In this document: positions 61,331 through 64,000 of the stretch, one piece after another
Layout: each line of letters begins with the position of its first letter
Position numbering within the stretch: position 1 is the first letter of the stretch
Source: Gossypium raimondii
Taxonomy: Eukaryota > Streptophyta > Magnoliopsida > Malvales > Malvaceae
DNA: 64,000 nt
Reading direction: 5' to 3'
NCBI RefSeq assembly: GCF_025698545.1
Contig: NC_068575.1
Coordinates: 55,747,980-55,811,979 of the forward strand
The notes under the pieces: model-generated
Seen by the model: the letters and a program-made list of their open reading frames with translations, nothing else
What the model was told of the DNA's origin: nothing
Databases searched by the model: none
Made by a program: the position numbers and the translations under genes

Positions 61331-61922
61331 TGATGGGGAAATCGTAAAGTTTAATGTCTCTGACGCCATTAGCCATCTAAGCGAAATCTTGAGCGTAAAT
61401 CGTATCGATATAATTGACTCTTTGGTGGAAGAAAATTTTCAGTCAATTTATGGAGATAATTCTGAACTTGATGAAATTGAATTTGTTAATGAGTTATTAT
61501 CTCCAAATACTAAACTGTTACCTTCTGTTATACAGGAACCAGAGTTGGAGTTAGAACCCACAGGAAAGGCAAGGAAATTAAACATTCAAGAGTTAAAAGA
61601 AATTCGCAATGATGCCTACGAGAATGCTCGCATTTATAAAGACAAGACAAAGTTGTTTCACGATAAGAGAATAGCTTAGAAGCATTTTTCGGTAGGACAA
61701 AAAATTTTACTTTATAACTCCGTGTTAAAGTTATTCTCGAGTAAGCTTCGATCACGATGGCAAGGACATTTTATTGTTACTAAAGTGTTCACACATGGAG
61801 CGATTGAAATAGAGAGTGAAGAATCTGGAAAGCGGTTCGTAGTCAATGGCCAGCGGTTGAAGCCATTTTATGAGAATTTTCAAGCCCACACGGTTAAGAA
61901 AATCTATTTGGAACCACCATAG
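61323..61922 (+). pseudogene. Fused protease-linker and integrase C-terminal tail (deletion junction)
   Basis: 61323-61560 reads MEFDGEIVKFNVSDAISHLS and an acidic linker that normally precedes reverse transcriptase. From about 61565 it continues as ARKLNIQELKEIRNDAYENA, FHDKRIA, a stop at 61677, GQKILLYNSVLKLFSSKLRS, RWQGHFIVTKVFTHGAIEIE and VNGQRLKPFYENF, the end of integrase. The two parts are more than a thousand codons apart in a full element. Confidence 0.8.
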
Positions 61923-61979
61923 AACCAATAACGGCGTCGAGCTAACGACGTTAAACAAGCGCTTGTTGGGAGGCAACCC

Positions 61980-62009
61980 AATTATTATTATTATTATTAT
62001 TATTATTAT
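61980..62009. repeat. (ATT)n microsatellite
   Basis: Ten uninterrupted att units in the 3' non-coding region of the Gypsy element. Confidence 0.9.
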
Positions 62010-62267
62010 TTTTCTTTACTTTATTTATTACTTTATTTTATTATTTATTACCTATTTGGATATTAATCAATTTTTCTTCTTTTGCTTAGAAAAAAAAATG
62101 AAGCAAACCGTTAAGCAACACTTAAAGCGCATTAAAGCCTGACTTGAAACCTTTGGCCAGCAACTGACCAAGCTCATTGCCATCATTTGTGATCACATGG
62201 GGAGTTTTTCTAAACTTTTCTACCTATTTATTTCTTTTCGTCCACATTGAGGACAATGTGCTTTCAG

Positions 62268-64000
62268 TAGGGGGAGGTACTCTTCGTTATTACTATCATT
62301 TTCTCATTGTGATTTTGGTTATTGTTCTTTGTTCTTTGTGATTATTTTTGGTGGTGTTTCGCTTGAGGCTTTATTTTGTCCATATTTATTTTTTTTAGAA
62401 TCTTCTGCCTCTTTTCATGCCCAAGATTTTTACCAAGAATTGCCTACTGTTTGACCTACAAGCATGATTCTTGTTTTCTGAGAAAATTACGAATTTTTCA
62501 TAATTGATGCCATCTCCACTGTTTTATTTTTATTAGAGTAAAAATAATTGTGATTCATAAAGTTAACTTTATCTTGCTTTTCGTAAAATTGATCAAGTTT
62601 AAATACAAAGTGGACACTTAATATGTTTGCATGCTAAAATATGTTGATGACTATTAAGGTAATTACTGAAACTTATTTTTGACACTTGATTATTATTATT
62701 TTTCTCTAAAGTCCTCATAAAAGAATTTATTATTAATGTCATTTAATGTTCTGTGGTTATGAGTGCAGCTTAAAAATGTGACTGACTGAGTAACCGGGGT
62801 AGGGTGCTTGGGTTGTCATCCTATTTCGCGTCAAAAGGTTGTGTGACGTGTTAGGTAAAACTCCGCTAACCGGAATTAATTTTTAAGAACATGTTGGGCT
62901 GAGTAACCGGGGAGGGGTGCTTGGCTGTCATGTTTCTTCGCGTCAAAAGGTTTGATGTGTTCTTAAGAAAAATTATAATAAATTAGGAGTTTGTCAATGA
63001 AATGTAACCGGTGGGGTGCTTGGTCATCATCTCTCTTAGCGTCAAAAGGTTCAAGATATTCCTAAAGCATAACAAAAAAACAAAAAAAAAAGCAAAAAAA
63101 AGAAAAAAAATAATTTGGGGACTAAAGGAGGAAACAAATAGGGTGTCTTGGTAGGTTTGGTAATTTACCTAATTTTCATTAAATAATTCAAGTTGATTCT
63201 AATTTTTGCGTGTATTAATAGGAAATCTTTTTCTGTTTTACTTAAAGCAAGCTTAGGGTTCTCTTTATTTTTCATATGCATTTTTGACTGATTTTTATAA
63301 AACTTTTGAGTTGTATTTCTTTTATGGCAGAATCTAACTTTCACAGTAGATAGGAACCATACTTGAGGGCAAGCATGGGCTAAGTAGGGGGGATTAGGTA
63401 CTCTTCGTTATTAATATCATTTTCTGCTGTGATTTTGGTTATTGTTGCTGTTGCTGTGATTATTTTTGGCTGGTGTTTCTGCTTGAGGCTTTATTTTGTC
63501 CATATTTATTTTTTTTGGAATCTCCTGCCTCTTTTCATGCCCAAGATTTTTACCAAGAATTACCTACTGTTTGACCTACAAGCATGATTCTTGTTTTCTG
63601 AGAAAATTACGAATTTTTCATAATTGATGCCATCTCCACTGTTTTATTTTTATTAGAGTAAAAATAATTGTGATTCATAAAGATAACTTTATCTTGCTTT
63701 TCGTAATATTGATCAAGTTTAAATACAAAGTGGACACTTAATACGTTTGCATGCTAAAATATGTTGATGACTATTAAGGTAATTACTGAAACTTATTTTT
63801 GACACTTGATTATTATTATTTTTCTCTAAAGTCCTCATAAAAGAATTTATTATTAATGTCATTTAATGTTCCGTGGTTATGAGTGCAGCTTAAAAATGTG
63901 ACTGACTGAGTAACCGGGGTAGGGTGCTTGGGTTGTCATCCTATTTCGCGTCAAAAGGTTGTGTGACGTGTTAGGTAAAACTCCGCTAACCGGAATTAAT
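62268..64000 (+). repeat. ~1.12-kb tandem direct duplication in the Gypsy 3' region (second copy cut by window end)
   Basis: The stretch from tagggggaggtactcttcgt (62268) repeats from taggggggattaggtactct (63385). Landmarks recur at a constant offset: tcttcgttatt 62281/63402, actgactgagtaaccggggt 62781/63901. From about 62400 against 63520 to the edge I count roughly 7-8 mismatches in ~480 bases (about 98% identity). The first ~120 bases differ more. Confidence 0.85.
62790..63055 (+). repeat. Three-unit minisatellite (~107-bp period) in the Gypsy 3' region
   Basis: gagtaaccggggtagggtgc ... cgcgtcaaaaggtt occurs at about 62789; it recurs at about 62896 (gagtaaccggggaggggtgc) and 63004 (taaccggtggggtgcttggt). 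The conserved core ends each time in gcgtcaaaaggtt. The first unit recurs at 63909 in the duplicated copy. Confidence 0.8.

Larger units (their letters stand above)
57792..64000 (+). mobile_element. Ty3/Gypsy retrotransposon with large internal deletion, running off the right edge
   Basis: In order: 5' LTR (about 57792-59114), primer site (59120-59137), gag (59274-60500, one frameshift), a protease remnant (about 60960-61330), a linker open frame (61323-61560), then directly the C-terminal tail of integrase (61565-61922). A 3' non-coding region follows from about 61923 with polypurine-like tracts at 62266-62277 and 63383-63394. Reverse transcriptase, RNase H and the integrase core, normally several kilobases, are absent. 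The element therefore cannot move by itself. The 3' non-coding region is tandemly duplicated. The primer site and gag type suggest the Athila/Tat group of Gypsy elements; this is from memory. Confidence 0.85.

Noticed and set aside
61870-62142. Open frame with an isoleucine run after the integrase tail
   Set aside because: Produced by the (ATT)n microsatellite.

Overview
The window is nuclear DNA of a dicot plant: AT-rich, with long intergenic tracts, many-exon genes with GT-AG introns, and plant LTR retrotransposons, LINE relics and foldback MITEs. Several repeats look like those I know from cotton: a long LTR with CACACGG/CCGTGTG blocks, tandem 'gagcttcccgttatatggct' units, and 'ccacgtggatgacac' foldback elements. 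Gossypium or a close Malvaceae relative is my best guess. This is an inference from memory, not a search result.

Seven protein-coding genes can be rebuilt exon by exon, with reading frames that close exactly. (1) 1234-4647 (-): mitochondrial beta-cyanoalanine synthase/cysteine synthase, 10 exons, 371 aa. (2) 16559-18419 (+): ATG8-interacting protein (ATI1/ATI2 type), 309 aa. (3) 21383-23778 (+): origin recognition complex subunit 5, 533 aa, with a strong E2F-type site upstream. (4) 27216-28802 (+): CYP86A fatty-acid omega-hydroxylase, 528 aa, one coding exon. (5) 29874-34895 (-): plastid PHT4;4-type ascorbate/anion transporter, 11 exons, 563 aa, one GC-AG intron. (6) 36781-40952 (-): GPAT4/8-type sn-2 glycerol-3-phosphate acyltransferase/phosphatase, 500 aa. 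(7) 54471-56229 (-): PIP1 aquaporin, 286 aa.

Genes 4 and 6 act in the same pathway: omega-hydroxylation of fatty acids, then their sn-2 acylation to glycerol for cutin. They sit about 8 kb apart with only the transporter between them. From memory, the order ATI - CYP86A - PHT4;4 - GPAT8 - PIP1 matches Arabidopsis At4g00355-At4g00430, and partly the duplicate block At2g45960-At2g45980. The gene cluster is therefore probably ancient microsynteny. ORC5 would be a newcomer to it.

The rest is repeat-derived. The left edge (1-641) is the 5' end of a decayed Copia element. From 4.7 to 15.5 kb lie small dispersed repeats, a LINE RNase H relic and foldback elements. Intron 2 of the GPAT gene holds two foldback elements, one of them Mutator-like with a perfect 10-bp target duplication. 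From 41 to 54 kb lie a Gypsy gag relic, LTR-derived DNA, a 2.9-kb solo LTR with a perfect 5-bp target duplication, and another LINE relic. From 57.8 kb to the right edge is a Ty3/Gypsy element with LTR, tRNA-type primer site, gag, protease remnant and integrase tail. Its reverse transcriptase, RNase H and integrase core are missing, and its 3' region is duplicated in tandem. I saw no CRISPR array, rRNA or convincing tRNA, and nothing that I would call a new biological system.
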